15,228 nt of DNA from CAZMMV01 sp964567475. GTDB taxonomy: Bacteria; Bacillota; Clostridia; Tissierellales; Tissierellaceae. Where the stretch lies: contig CAZMMV010000037.1 in the NCBI GenBank assembly GCA_964567475.1, positions 1 to 15,228 on the forward strand, given 5' to 3'. Under the pieces are notes generated by a model. The model was not told where the DNA came from. It did no database searches and saw nothing but the letters and a program-made list of their open reading frames with translations. This document shows, piece after piece, positions 6,308-13,754 of this stretch (position 1 is the stretch's first letter; each line of letters opens with the position of its first letter). Made by a program: the position numbers and the translations under genes.

Positions 6308-6982
6308 ATGGTTACTATATTAGTAGTAGAGGATGATAAAAACCTTCAAAGGCTTATGGAAACAGTGTTGAAAAACAATGGTTATAATGTTTTACTAGGT
6401 AAGAATGGATTAGAAGCTTTAGATATAATTGATAAAAAGCATATAGATTTAATGATAAGTGATATAATGATGCCAGGTATGGATGGCTATAGTTTAGTAG
6501 AGTCGTTGAGACAAGCAAATTATAATTTACCTATATTATTGGTAACTGCTAAAGAAAGCTTTGAAGATAAAAGAAAGGGTTTTAATTTAGGAGTCGATGA
6601 CTATATGGTTAAGCCTATTGATATGGATGAAATGATATTAAGGGTTGAAGCTCTATTACGAAGATCTAAGATAATTAATGAAAACAGACTTACAGTAGGA
6701 GATGTAGAAATAGATTATAATACATTAATTGTAAGTAGGGCAGAAGAATCTTTAGAATTACCCAAGAAGGAATTTGATATATTATTCAAACTCCTTAGTT
6801 ATCCTAAGCAGATATTTACTCGACAACAGATAATGGATGAAATTTGGGGTATAGATTCAGAAACTGATGAACGTACAGTAGATGTACACATAAAAAGGTT
6901 AAGAGATAAACTTATAGATTTTAAAGAATTTGAAATAATAACAGTAAGGGGACTAGGATATAAAGTAGAGATAAAGATATGA
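6308..6982 (+). CDS. OmpR/PhoB-family response regulator
   Basis: A 224-aa two-component regulator. The receiver domain (about 1-118) has the acidic pocket E8-D9-D10, phosphoacceptor Asp52 in LMISDIMMPGMDGY, the switch Thr80 and Lys102 in the VKP motif. The C-terminal winged-helix DNA-binding domain (about 128-224) shows FDILFKLLSYPKQIFTRQQI, ERTVDVHIKRLRDKL and the ending VRGLGYKV. It is phosphorylated by the kinase encoded next, whose start codon overlaps its stop (ATGA). Its target genes are not known; the downstream metallopeptidase is in the same apparent operon. It is intact with all key residues. Confidence 0.95.
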   Translation: MVTILVVEDDKNLQRLMETVLKNNGYNVLLGKNGLEALDIIDKKHIDLMISDIMMPGMDGYSLVESLRQANYNLPILLVTAKESFEDKRKGFNLGVDDYMVKPIDMDEMILRVEALLRRSKIINENRLTVGDVEIDYNTLIVSRAEESLELPKKEFDILFKLLSYPKQIFTRQQIMDEIWGIDSETDERTVDVHIKRLRDKLIDFKEFEIITVRGLGYKVEIKI

Positions 6983-8268
6983 AAAGAATAACAATTAAAC
7001 TAGCTTTGTTTTTTATAATATTAATAATTATATCTTCTAGTTTTTCCTTTTTAATATCAACTAACTTTACTAATAGCATAGAAAAAGAAATAAAGTTAGG
7101 TGAAGAATCTTTAGCTAGTTCAATTATAGAATTAAGAGAGAAAACTGACTTAAATATAGATGAAATAATATCTATTGTTTCAATGCCTACTTATGATATA
7201 AAACTTATAAATGAAAAAGATACAGAAGTTATAAATGAAGAAGGAATGGAAAAAATAGAAAAGGATGGTTTGATTTTATATTATCATAAGGAATTTTCTA
7301 GACCTACTATTATATTTGAGATAGATAATTCATTAATTAAAATTAGTCTTCATAAAAATGAGACATTATTTAAAATTGTAATATCTCGTATATGGAGAAA
7401 TTTATTATCTTATGTTTCTATTGGGATATTATTGATAATATTATTGGCAAGGAGTGTAGTAAAGCCAATATTGAGATTAAACTCAATGACAAAAGAAGTT
7501 GCCAAGGGCAATTTTGATGTTCAAGTTAAATCTAAAAGTAAAGATGAGATAGGTCAGCTAACAGAGAATTTCAATAAGATGACAAGAGAATTAAAAAATA
7601 TAGAATATCTTAGAAAAGATTTTATAAGCAATGTATCTCATGAATTTAAGACACCAATTGCATCGATTCAAGGATTTGCTAAACTTTTACAAAATGAAGG
7701 CTTATCGGTAAAAGAAAGACAAGAATATACTGATATTATAGCAGAAGAGACTGATAGACTATCTAATCTTTCAGCTAATATGCTTAAATTGTCAAAGTTA
7801 GAAAATCAAGAAATATTGGAAGAGGGAAGTATATTTAAATTAGACGAACAAATAAGGAAAAGTATATTGTTGTTAGTTTATGAATGGAATGAAAAAAATA
7901 TTGAATTTGATTTGGAATTAGAGAAAGTTGATTATTATGGAAATGAAGACTTACTACAACAAGTTTGGATAAACTTAATAAGTAATGCTATAAAATATTC
8001 AAAAGCAAATAGTAAAATAAAGATAATATTAGAAAAGATAGATATGAATTTAAGAATAAAAATAATAGATGGAGGTATTGGAATTAGTCAAGAAGGTATT
8101 AAACGAATATTTGAAAAGTTTTATCAAGAAGATAAATCTCATAATAAAGGAGGCAATGGTCTAGGCTTGCCACTTGTAAAAACAATATTAGATTTATATG
8201 ATGCTAATATTAGTGTAGAAAGTAATGTAAATGAAGGTTCTACTTTTATAATAGAGTTACCTTTATAA
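6979..8268 (+). CDS. Membrane-bound sensor histidine kinase
   Basis: A 429-aa kinase. A membrane segment lies near residues 7-27, followed by an extracytoplasmic sensor of about 110 residues and a second membrane segment near 140-160. HAMP follows (VVKPILRLNSMTKEVAKGNF, about 162-181). The dimerisation domain carries phosphoacceptor His221 in FISNVSHEFKTPIASIQG. The catalytic domain has an N-box (WINLISNAIKYS), a G1 box read as DGGIGI, an F-box region (IFEKFYQED) and a G2 box GNGLGLPLV. The sensor region has no recognisable ligand domain, so the signal is unknown. The ATG overlaps the regulator stop, which implies co-translation. The metallopeptidase gene follows after 28 nt. Confidence 0.94.
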   Translation: MKRITIKLALFFIILIIISSSFSFLISTNFTNSIEKEIKLGEESLASSIIELREKTDLNIDEIISIVSMPTYDIKLINEKDTEVINEEGMEKIEKDGLILYYHKEFSRPTIIFEIDNSLIKISLHKNETLFKIVISRIWRNLLSYVSIGILLIILLARSVVKPILRLNSMTKEVAKGNFDVQVKSKSKDEIGQLTENFNKMTRELKNIEYLRKDFISNVSHEFKTPIASIQGFAKLLQNEGLSVKERQEYTDIIAEETDRLSNLSANMLKLSKLENQEILEEGSIFKLDEQIRKSILLLVYEWNEKNIEFDLELEKVDYYGNEDLLQQVWINLISNAIKYSKANSKIKIILEKIDMNLRIKIIDGGIGISQEGIKRIFEKFYQEDKSHNKGGNGLGLPLVKTILDLYDANISVESNVNEGSTFIIELPL

Positions 8269-8296
8269 AAGTAAAAAAATATAAGGAGTGATAAAT

Positions 8297-8995
8297 ATGT
8301 ATCCATTTAGGTTTGGTTATTTTGATCCAACAATGATTATATTGATTCCCACAATAATATTGACACTTTATGCTCAAAATAAAGTAAATTCTAATTTTAA
8401 TAAATACTTGAGGATACCAACAAAGAAAGGTTATACAGGGCTTCAGGTAGCAAGGCTTTTATTAGATCAAAATGGATTAAAAGATATACCAATAGAATTA
8501 ACTAGAGGTAAATTAAGTGATCACTATGATCCAGGAAAAAAGGTTCTGAGATTGTCAGGAGAAGTATATAGAGGAAATTCTATTGCATCTGTAAGTGTAG
8601 CTGCCCATGAGGTAGGTCATGCTATACAACACGCAAATGATTATGCACCGCTTATTCTTAGAAACAAGGTATTTCCAATAGCTAAGTTTGGATCATCTGC
8701 AGCTTGGATATTTATTTTTGTAGGTCTGTTGATTCCTAGTATGGGAAGTCTAATGGATGTAGGAATAATCTTATTTGCTACTGCAGTATTGTTTCAAATA
8801 ATTACTTTACCAGTAGAATTTAATGCTAGTAGCAGGGCTTTAGATTTATTAGATGGAAATGGAGTTCTTTTAAGCAATGAAGAACAAGGTGCTAAGAAGG
8901 TATTAAGTGCTGCAGCTTTAACATATGTAGCAGCTATGGCTAGTGGAATAGCACAGTTATTAAGATTATTATTAATTAGAGGTAGAAGAGATTAA
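8297..8995 (+). CDS. YugP-type membrane zinc metallopeptidase
   Basis: A 232-aa membrane protein of the neutral zinc metallopeptidase family that includes Bacillus YugP. The zinc motif HEVGH (His104, Glu105, His108) lies in VAAHEVGHAIQH, and Glu174 in PVEFNASSRALDLL fits the third ligand region. Membrane segments are visible near the N terminus (MIILIPTIILTLYA), at about 137-180, and at the C terminus. The ATG at 8297 is preferred because AAGGAG (8283-8288) sits 8 nt upstream. A GTG at 8288 overlaps that site and would add three residues. It follows the kinase by 28 nt and is closed by a terminator, so it is the last gene of the regulator-kinase-protease unit. The substrate is unknown. Confidence 0.9.
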   Translation: MYPFRFGYFDPTMIILIPTIILTLYAQNKVNSNFNKYLRIPTKKGYTGLQVARLLLDQNGLKDIPIELTRGKLSDHYDPGKKVLRLSGEVYRGNSIASVSVAAHEVGHAIQHANDYAPLILRNKVFPIAKFGSSAAWIFIFVGLLIPSMGSLMDVGIILFATAVLFQIITLPVEFNASSRALDLLDGNGVLLSNEEQGAKKVLSAAALTYVAAMASGIAQLLRLLLIRGRRD

Positions 8996-9018
8996 ATTAA
9001 AGTATTAAATAAACTAGT

Positions 9019-9053
9019 AAAAAAGGAATTCTTAAAAAAGAATTCCTTTTTTT
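9019..9053 (+). terminator. Rho-independent terminator after the metallopeptidase gene
   Basis: A 13-bp stem (9019-9031 with 9040-9052, core AAGGAATTC/GAATTCCTT) has an 8-nt loop and ends in seven T residues. It is 24 nt after the stop codon. Confidence 0.9.
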
Positions 9054-9071
9054 ATAATAAAATATTTATAA

Positions 9072-9116
9072 TTGCATTAAATATTATATAGTGTTATTAT
9101 ATAGTGTTATTATAAT
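9072..9116 (+). promoter_or_regulatory. Promoter region of the DUF1275 gene with a 13-bp tandem repeat
   Basis: TTGCAT (9072-9077), a 17-bp spacer and TATTAT (9095-9100) form a plausible promoter. A 13-bp unit, ATTATATAGTGTT, is repeated exactly at 9083-9095 and 9096-9108, followed by a partial third copy that makes TATAAT at 9111-9116. The repeat changes the number of -10-like boxes, so it could arise by slippage and alter expression. Confidence 0.5.
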
Positions 9117-9155
9117 ATAATTTTAAACAATTTTATGATGAAAGAGGGATATTTA

Positions 9156-9836
9156 TTGGATAGTACTAATAATGAGATAGTAGAAATTGAACATAAAACA
9201 AAAGATTCAATTGGAATTAATATTATAGGTTTTATTCTTATATCTATGGCAGGCTTAATAGATACAGTTGGAGTGGGATTATTTTTAAATGAAAGTTCAG
9301 CATTCATGACAGGAAGGGGATCTATATTAGGATATTGGGCTTATAAGCTAGAATTTAAAATATTTATTAGTATAGTATTAGTAGTTATATCTTTTATAGC
9401 AGGTGCTTGGATTTCTACCATAATAATTAAAAAGGCAGGATTAATGGGAAGTTTATTTTTCACAGGTCTACTTATTATATTAGTGTCTTTACCTATTACT
9501 TTAAGATACCCAACTTTGTGTACAATTTTTGTACCTATGGCTATGGGGTGTCAAAATGCGGCAACTAGTTTAACCAAGATTAATCGCACAACACATTTAA
9601 CAGGTCCAGCTACTGATATAGGAATAAATATTGCTAAAGGTAATTGGAAAGTTGTTAAGTTTTGGATGTTTAGATGGATAGGATTTCCATTAGGTTCTGT
9701 TGTCGGATCTAAGTTAGTAAGTTTAGTTAATGCTAATGTAATTACTGTATCGATAGCATTGATAATACCAGCTACAGTAATTATGCTAACTGGCATTATA
9801 CAAAAGATAGTTTTAGATATTCCTTTATTAGATTAA
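9156..9836 (+). CDS. DUF1275 (YoaK-like) family membrane protein
   Basis: A membrane protein of about 226 aa. About six hydrophobic segments are visible, the first at GINIIGFILISMAGLIDTVG. The family marks are MGCQNAATS in mid-protein and RTTHLTGPATDIGINIAKG, which correspond to the MGxQNA and RTT-x-x-TG-x-x-TD-x-G motifs of DUF1275. The function of the family is not established. I prefer the TTG at 9156 because AAAGAGGG (9141-9148) is 7 nt upstream. The ATG at 9135 or 9138 would add five to seven residues but has no binding site. The gene may be co-transcribed with the YwbE-like gene 35 nt downstream. Confidence 0.82.
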   Translation: MDSTNNEIVEIEHKTKDSIGINIIGFILISMAGLIDTVGVGLFLNESSAFMTGRGSILGYWAYKLEFKIFISIVLVVISFIAGAWISTIIIKKAGLMGSLFFTGLLIILVSLPITLRYPTLCTIFVPMAMGCQNAATSLTKINRTTHLTGPATDIGINIAKGNWKVVKFWMFRWIGFPLGSVVGSKLVSLVNANVITVSIALIIPATVIMLTGIIQKIVLDIPLLD

Positions 9837-9871
9837 ATAATACAAAAAAATAGAAAAAGGAGAATATAGAT

Positions 9872-10066
9872 ATGGAAGGAAATAACAGAGAAAATATAAA
9901 ATTAGGTATAAAGGTTAATGTTGTGCAAAAGCAAGATCAAAAATCTGGAAAATTAACAGGAGGAATAGTTAAGAAAATATTAACTAATTCAAAGGTTCAT
10001 CCTCATGGAATAAAGGTCATGCTTGAAAGCGGTCAAGTAGGGAGAGTTAAGGAAATAATAAGGTAA
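9872..10066 (+). CDS. ywbE: YwbE family small protein
   Basis: A 64-aa basic protein that closely resembles Bacillus YwbE (DUF2196) as I recall it: NRENIKLGIKVNVVQKQDQ, KLTGGIVKKILTNS, then HPHGIKVMLESGQVGRV. The pattern suggests a small beta-barrel like a KOW or SH3 fold and a possible nucleic-acid role, but no function is proven. AAAAGGAG lies 11 nt before the ATG. It is followed by a palindromic terminator shared with feoB. Confidence 0.88.
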   Translation: MEGNNRENIKLGIKVNVVQKQDQKSGKLTGGIVKKILTNSKVHPHGIKVMLESGQVGRVKEIIR

Positions 10067-10105
10067 ATACAAAATTTTTGATTACTTATTATATAAATAT
10101 ATTAC

Positions 10106-10145
10106 AAATAATCCCTTTAACTTATATAAGTTAAAGGGATTATTT
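10106..10145. terminator. Bidirectional terminator between ywbE and feoB
   Basis: A 40-nt perfect palindrome centred on 10125/10126, with AATCCCTTTAACTTA on the left and its complement on the right. The plus-strand tail is ATTTTATAT, the minus-strand tail ATTTGTAAT, so both T runs are short. The feoB stop codon (10145-10147) begins at its right edge. Confidence 0.8.
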
Positions 10146-12088
10146 TATATAATTCCAAGTAAATTAGCACCTTGGGCAACTATAAAACAAATTATAATTC
10201 CTGTAATAGTAGGTATTATAAAACTAAGAAATGTCCATTTTAAACTCCCGGTTTCTTTTTTTATAGTTAGAAGTGTTGTAGCACAGGGCCAGTGATTTAA
10301 AGTAAATAACATGGTGCATATTGCAGTTACAGGTGTCCAACCATGATTGATAAATAATTGACCCATTTCATTTAAACTATCTAATTCTAGCATAGAGCCT
10401 GTAGACATATAACTCATTATGAGTATGGGAATTACTATTTCATTTGCAGGAAGTCCTAGTATGAATGCCATGAGTATATATCCGTCAAGGCCAATGAGTT
10501 TACTAAAAGGATCCAAAAATGATGCTGAATGTGATAATAAACTTAAATCTCCAATTGTAATATTTGCCATAATCCATATTATAAATCCAGCAGGTGCGGC
10601 TACAATTATTGCTCTAGCTAAGACAAATAAAGTTCTATCGAATATAGAGTGCACTATTACTTTGCCTACTTGAGGTTTCCGATAAGGGGGAAGCTCAAGT
10701 ATGAAGGCAGAAGAAAGTCCCTTTAAGATTGTTTTAGATAATAATTTTGAGATAAACAGTGTAATAACTACTCCTAAGATAATAGAGACTAATATAGAAA
10801 ATGTAGCTAAAATAGAACTAAATCTAAGATTAGAGCTCCCTATAAATATAGCAGCTATAGCTATTAAAATAGGAAATCGTCCATTGCAGGGAACAAAGTT
10901 ATTAGTAATAATTGCAATAAGCCTTTCTCTAGGTGAATCAATTATTCGACATGCAATTACTCCTGCAGCGTTACATCCAAAACCCATGCACATTGTAAGT
11001 GCTTGTTTTCCATGGGCACATGCCTTTTTAAAATAATAATCTAAATTAAAAGCAACCCTAGGTAAATACCCTAAGTCCTCTAATAGTGTAAACAACGGAA
11101 AAAAGATTGCCATAGGCGGAAGCATTACAGATATAACCCAAGCTAAAGTCCTATAAATTCCTAATACAAGAATTCCATGAAGCCATTCTGGAGTTCCAAT
11201 AAAACGAAAGAATGAGCTTAGTTTGTTTTCAATAAAAAAGAGACCTTTTGCTAGCAAATCAGAGGGGATATTTGCTCCTTCAATTGTAATCCAAAATATA
11301 ATTCCAAGTAATATTATCATAATAGGAATTCCATATTTTCTAGAAGTTAATATATTGTCAATTTTATCATCCTTACTGTATTTAAAATCATCTTTAATGT
11401 GGACAACCTTATTGCTAATATCTTCTGCAGTTTTAAATATACTTGAAACTATACTGTCTTTTATAGAGTCTTCAGAAGTATTAGTTGGATTTTCATACTC
11501 TACCTGTATAGGAAAGAGCTCTATCTTATTTAATGCTACTTCTTCTATTTTTTCTTTTAACTTTTCTAGACCTTTTCCACTTCTTGCACAAGTTCCTATA
11601 ACAGGCACACCAAGAAGATTTTCTAATTTTTCTAGATTGATCTCTATTTTCTTTCTTTTTGCCTCATCAATTAAATTTACACATACAACTGCTTTATCTG
11701 TTATTTCAAGTATTTGAAGAACAAGGTTAAGATTTCTTTCAAGAGATGTAGCATCAGTAATTACAACTGTTATATCAGGATTAGCATTTACAATAAAGTC
11801 CCTTGCAATTTCTTCTTCTACAGAAGTAGCTAGAAGAGAATAACTACCTGGCAAATCAACTAATATATAATTTTTATTTTTATAAGTATACTTTCCTTGA
11901 GCATTAGATACAGTTTTTCCTGGCCAGTTTCCTGTATGCTGATTAAGGCCTGTAAGACTATTAAAAACAGTGCTTTTACCTGTATTAGGATTCCCTGCTA
12001 AGGCAACTACTATATCATTTTCTAAATCTGAGTCTATTCTAAGAACTTCTTCTAAGAATTTATCATTTGAGTTATTATATTTAGTCAT
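10145..12088 (-). CDS. feoB: Ferrous iron transporter FeoB
   Basis: A 647-aa Fe(II) permease with an N-terminal G domain. G1 is GNPNTGKS (32-39), the G2 area is NWPGKTV, G3 is DLPG (78-81) and G4 is NLID (138-141). A FeoB cytosolic helical region follows, with the last part of it near SIVSSIFKTAEDISNKV. The membrane part begins near 250 with YGIPIMIILLGIIFW and contains the Gate segments GILVLGIYRTLAWVISVMLP and GFGCNAAGVIACRIID, then NFVPCNGRFP. The last motifs differ from the GCNVPA and CSARLP of E. coli FeoB as I recall them, and fit a clostridial subgroup. The start overlaps the feoA stop by one base (TAATG). Iron is the likely ion; manganese is possible for some FeoB subtypes. Confidence 0.95.
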   Translation of the reverse strand: MTKYNNSNDKFLEEVLRIDSDLENDIVVALAGNPNTGKSTVFNSLTGLNQHTGNWPGKTVSNAQGKYTYKNKNYILVDLPGSYSLLATSVEEEIARDFIVNANPDITVVITDATSLERNLNLVLQILEITDKAVVCVNLIDEAKRKKIEINLEKLENLLGVPVIGTCARSGKGLEKLKEKIEEVALNKIELFPIQVEYENPTNTSEDSIKDSIVSSIFKTAEDISNKVVHIKDDFKYSKDDKIDNILTSRKYGIPIMIILLGIIFWITIEGANIPSDLLAKGLFFIENKLSSFFRFIGTPEWLHGILVLGIYRTLAWVISVMLPPMAIFFPLFTLLEDLGYLPRVAFNLDYYFKKACAHGKQALTMCMGFGCNAAGVIACRIIDSPRERLIAIITNNFVPCNGRFPILIAIAAIFIGSSNLRFSSILATFSILVSIILGVVITLFISKLLSKTILKGLSSAFILELPPYRKPQVGKVIVHSIFDRTLFVLARAIIVAAPAGFIIWIMANITIGDLSLLSHSASFLDPFSKLIGLDGYILMAFILGLPANEIVIPILIMSYMSTGSMLELDSLNEMGQLFINHGWTPVTAICTMLFTLNHWPCATTLLTIKKETGSLKWTFLSFIIPTITGIIICFIVAQGANLLGII

Positions 12089-12342
12089 TAGAACACTTCC
12101 TTTTGTAAAGGTTTAACTAAAATATTAGCAGATTCTTCTTTTCTAAGAGCAATAACAGTATCTCTGACTTTATAAGCTATAGGATCTCCAGCTGGGCTTT
12201 TTCTTAAAAGTTTTACGTGAGTGTTTGGTATAATTCCTAGATCAAGCATCCTTCTTCTTATCATTCCTTTTGAATTAAGTTTTTTTACTATTCCACTACT
12301 ATTTATGGAAAGTTTATGAAGAGGGATTAAATTTGTATTCAT
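12088..12342 (-). CDS. feoA: Ferrous iron transport protein FeoA
   Basis: An 84-aa SH3-like cytosolic protein that assists FeoB. GMIRRRMLDLGIIPNTHVKLLRKSPAGDPIAYKV is the core family pattern (about 26-59), followed by TVIALRKEESANILV. GAAAGGAG sits 8 nt before the ATG. It is the first gene of the feoAB unit and diverges from the manganese-riboswitch operon. Confidence 0.95.
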   Translation of the reverse strand: MNTNLIPLHKLSINSSGIVKKLNSKGMIRRRMLDLGIIPNTHVKLLRKSPAGDPIAYKVRDTVIALRKEESANILVKPLQKEVF

Positions 12343-12362
12343 TAAAAAACTCCTTTCATATA

Positions 12363-12395
12363 TATATTAATTTCATAAGCTTTGTAATTAATATA
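12363..12395. promoter_or_regulatory. Dyad upstream of feoA, candidate operator
   Basis: TATATTAATT (12363-12372) and AATTAATATA (12386-12395) are perfect 10-bp arms around a 13-nt centre that is itself partly symmetric (TCATAAGCTTTGT). It lies 20-52 bp upstream of the feoA ATG. The position suits an iron-responsive repressor, but the sequence does not match a clear Fur box or DtxR/MntR box, and AT richness makes chance dyads common. Confidence 0.35.
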
Positions 12396-12439
12396 TGTAT
12401 AAGAGAATATGACTGCTACTAATATAAAAAGTCTATCTC

Positions 12440-12468
12440 TTGACAATTCTCTTTAGAATATATATAAT
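12440..12468 (+). promoter_or_regulatory. Consensus promoter of the manganese riboswitch operon
   Basis: TTGACA (12440-12445), a 17-bp spacer and TATAAT (12463-12468) match the sigma-A consensus exactly. The start should fall near 12475, immediately before the aptamer. Confidence 0.92.
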
Positions 12469-12476
12469 TCAAATAA

Positions 12477-12570
12477 TAGAGGGAGTAACTTCCGACTTTT
12501 GGATCAAAGCCGTCAATACGGATAAATATCCCGGCTTTGATGACTATTAATTTAGTTTAGTGAGACTCTA
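12477..12570 (+). promoter_or_regulatory. yybP-ykoY manganese riboswitch aptamer
   Basis: The aptamer opens with TAGAG then GGGAGTA (12481-12487), the conserved L1 strand of this class. The second helix is ATCAAAGCCGTCAATACGGA (12503-12522) and its return strand CCGGCTTTGATGAC (12531-12544). GCCGTCAATACGG followed by the CCGGCTTTG strand matches the L3 consensus and, from memory, the Lactococcus lactis yybP aptamer. P1 can close by TAGAG (12477-12481) with CTCTA (12566-12570). The P1 3' strand is also the start of the downstream terminator stem. Binding of Mn(II) should therefore stabilise P1 and prevent termination, making an ON switch, as known for this class. It governs the CaCA exchanger gene that starts at 12643. 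Confidence 0.9.
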
Positions 12571-12610
12571 CAGTTTATTTTTGTACATAATAAACTGTAG
12601 AGTCTTTTTT
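12563..12610 (+). terminator. Riboswitch expression-platform terminator
   Basis: A stem of at least 15 bp (12564-12578 GACTCTACAGTTTAT with 12590-12604), extendable by an A-T pair at its base, is followed by six T residues (12605-12610). Its left arm contains CTCTA, which pairs with the aptamer 5' end in the bound state. The two structures are mutually exclusive. It lies 32 nt before the gene start. Confidence 0.92.
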
Positions 12611-12642
12611 ATATGAAAAATACAAATAGAGGAGAATGAAAA

Positions 12643-13641
12643 ATGGAAGAATTTATAATATCTAGCCTTGGCGAATTTTCAACATTTATTTTATTTATTG
12701 TTATCGCAGTTAGTTTGATTTTTTTAAGTAAAGGTGCTGATGTATTGGTAAGTGAGGCAGTGGGACTGTCTCTTCGTTGGGGGATTCCAAAAATGATTGT
12801 AGGAGCAACTATCGTAAGCCTTGGGACTACACTGCCTGAAGCCACAGTATCAGTAATGGCGGCTATTAATGGAAATCCAGACTTAGCTTTGGGAAATGCT
12901 ATAGGATCTATTATAGCTGACACTGGCCTCATCATAGGTATAGCAGCATTAGTAGGAAATTTAGTAATAGATAAAAAGACTATTCATACCCAGGGGCCAA
13001 TACAATTATGGGCTGGTATATTATTAGCTCTTGTTAGCTTACCATTTTTCTCAAGAGGATCTGAGGGAAGAATAACACAATGGATGGGATTTGTTTTCAT
13101 TGGATTATTAATTATTTATCTTGTAGTAACTATTCTTTCTACCAAAAAATCTAATAATAAAAGTTCTACTGATATAGAAGATAATAGTAATGTATTTATT
13201 CAATTAATCAAGCTTATACTTGGTATAGCCTTAGTAATTTTATCATCTAAAGTTCTTATTCCCAGTGTAGAGATTGTAGCCTTACGTATAGGAATTCCTC
13301 AAAGTATTATAGCTTCTACCCTAGTAGCATTTGGTACGAGTTTGCCTGAGTTGATAACAGCAATTACTGCAGTGAGGAGAGGGCATGGTGAATTAGCTGT
13401 TGGAAATATTATAGGTGCAGATATATTAAATGTATTATTTGTAGTAGGTAGTGCTGCGGCAGTTACAAAAGGTGGATTACTTGTACCAGTAAATTTTTAT
13501 AAATTACAAATACCAACAATGTTAATTGTATTAGTAGCTTTTCGTTTATTTTCTAAAAGTAAAAATAACAAGATATCCAAATTACAAGGTAGTATACTAA
13601 TGGGAATCTATATAATATTTTTAGTATTAAATTATATATAG
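12643..13641 (+). CDS. CaCA-family cation/sodium exchanger, probably manganese-linked
   Basis: A 332-aa membrane antiporter of the calcium/cation exchanger family (YrbG-like), with about ten hydrophobic segments in two inverted halves joined by a hydrophilic linker near 165-182 (STKKSNNKSSTDIEDNSN). Alpha-1 is GATIVSLGTTLPEATVSV with Glu66, then GNAIGSIIADTGLIIG. Alpha-2 is STLVAFGTSLPELITAIT with Glu236, then GNIIGADILNVLFVVG with Asp260. Alpha-1 has Ile90 where GSN is usual in this family (Asn81 in Methanocaldococcus NCX, as I recall), with Asp93 three residues later. The manganese riboswitch in the leader suggests that it exports excess Mn(II). Calcium transport remains possible. AGAGGAG lies 8 nt before the ATG. 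No strong terminator follows. Confidence 0.88.
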   Translation: MEEFIISSLGEFSTFILFIVIAVSLIFLSKGADVLVSEAVGLSLRWGIPKMIVGATIVSLGTTLPEATVSVMAAINGNPDLALGNAIGSIIADTGLIIGIAALVGNLVIDKKTIHTQGPIQLWAGILLALVSLPFFSRGSEGRITQWMGFVFIGLLIIYLVVTILSTKKSNNKSSTDIEDNSNVFIQLIKLILGIALVILSSKVLIPSVEIVALRIGIPQSIIASTLVAFGTSLPELITAITAVRRGHGELAVGNIIGADILNVLFVVGSAAAVTKGGLLVPVNFYKLQIPTMLIVLVAFRLFSKSKNNKISKLQGSILMGIYIIFLVLNYI

Positions 13642-13701
13642 ATTTAGCTTAATAGATTAAAAAGATAAATACTGTATGTTAAGAAAGAGTATAGGGAGTT
13701 A

Positions 13702-13731
13702 TTCACATTAATAGTAGGGTATATATATAAC
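13702..13731 (+). promoter_or_regulatory. Probable promoter of the DsrE-like gene
   Basis: TTCACA (13702-13707), an 18-bp spacer and TATAAC (13726-13731) each match five of six consensus bases. The expected leader is under 20 nt, ending in the GGGAGG ribosome binding site at 13742-13747. Confidence 0.5.
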
Positions 13732-13754
13732 AATGATATAAGGGAGGAATAGAA

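Noticed and set aside
10701..11036. Plus-strand open frames inside feoB (also 10419-10673 and 11223-11717)
   Set aside because: They are antisense shadows of a full-length feoB frame, with no family resemblance and no convincing ribosome binding sites.
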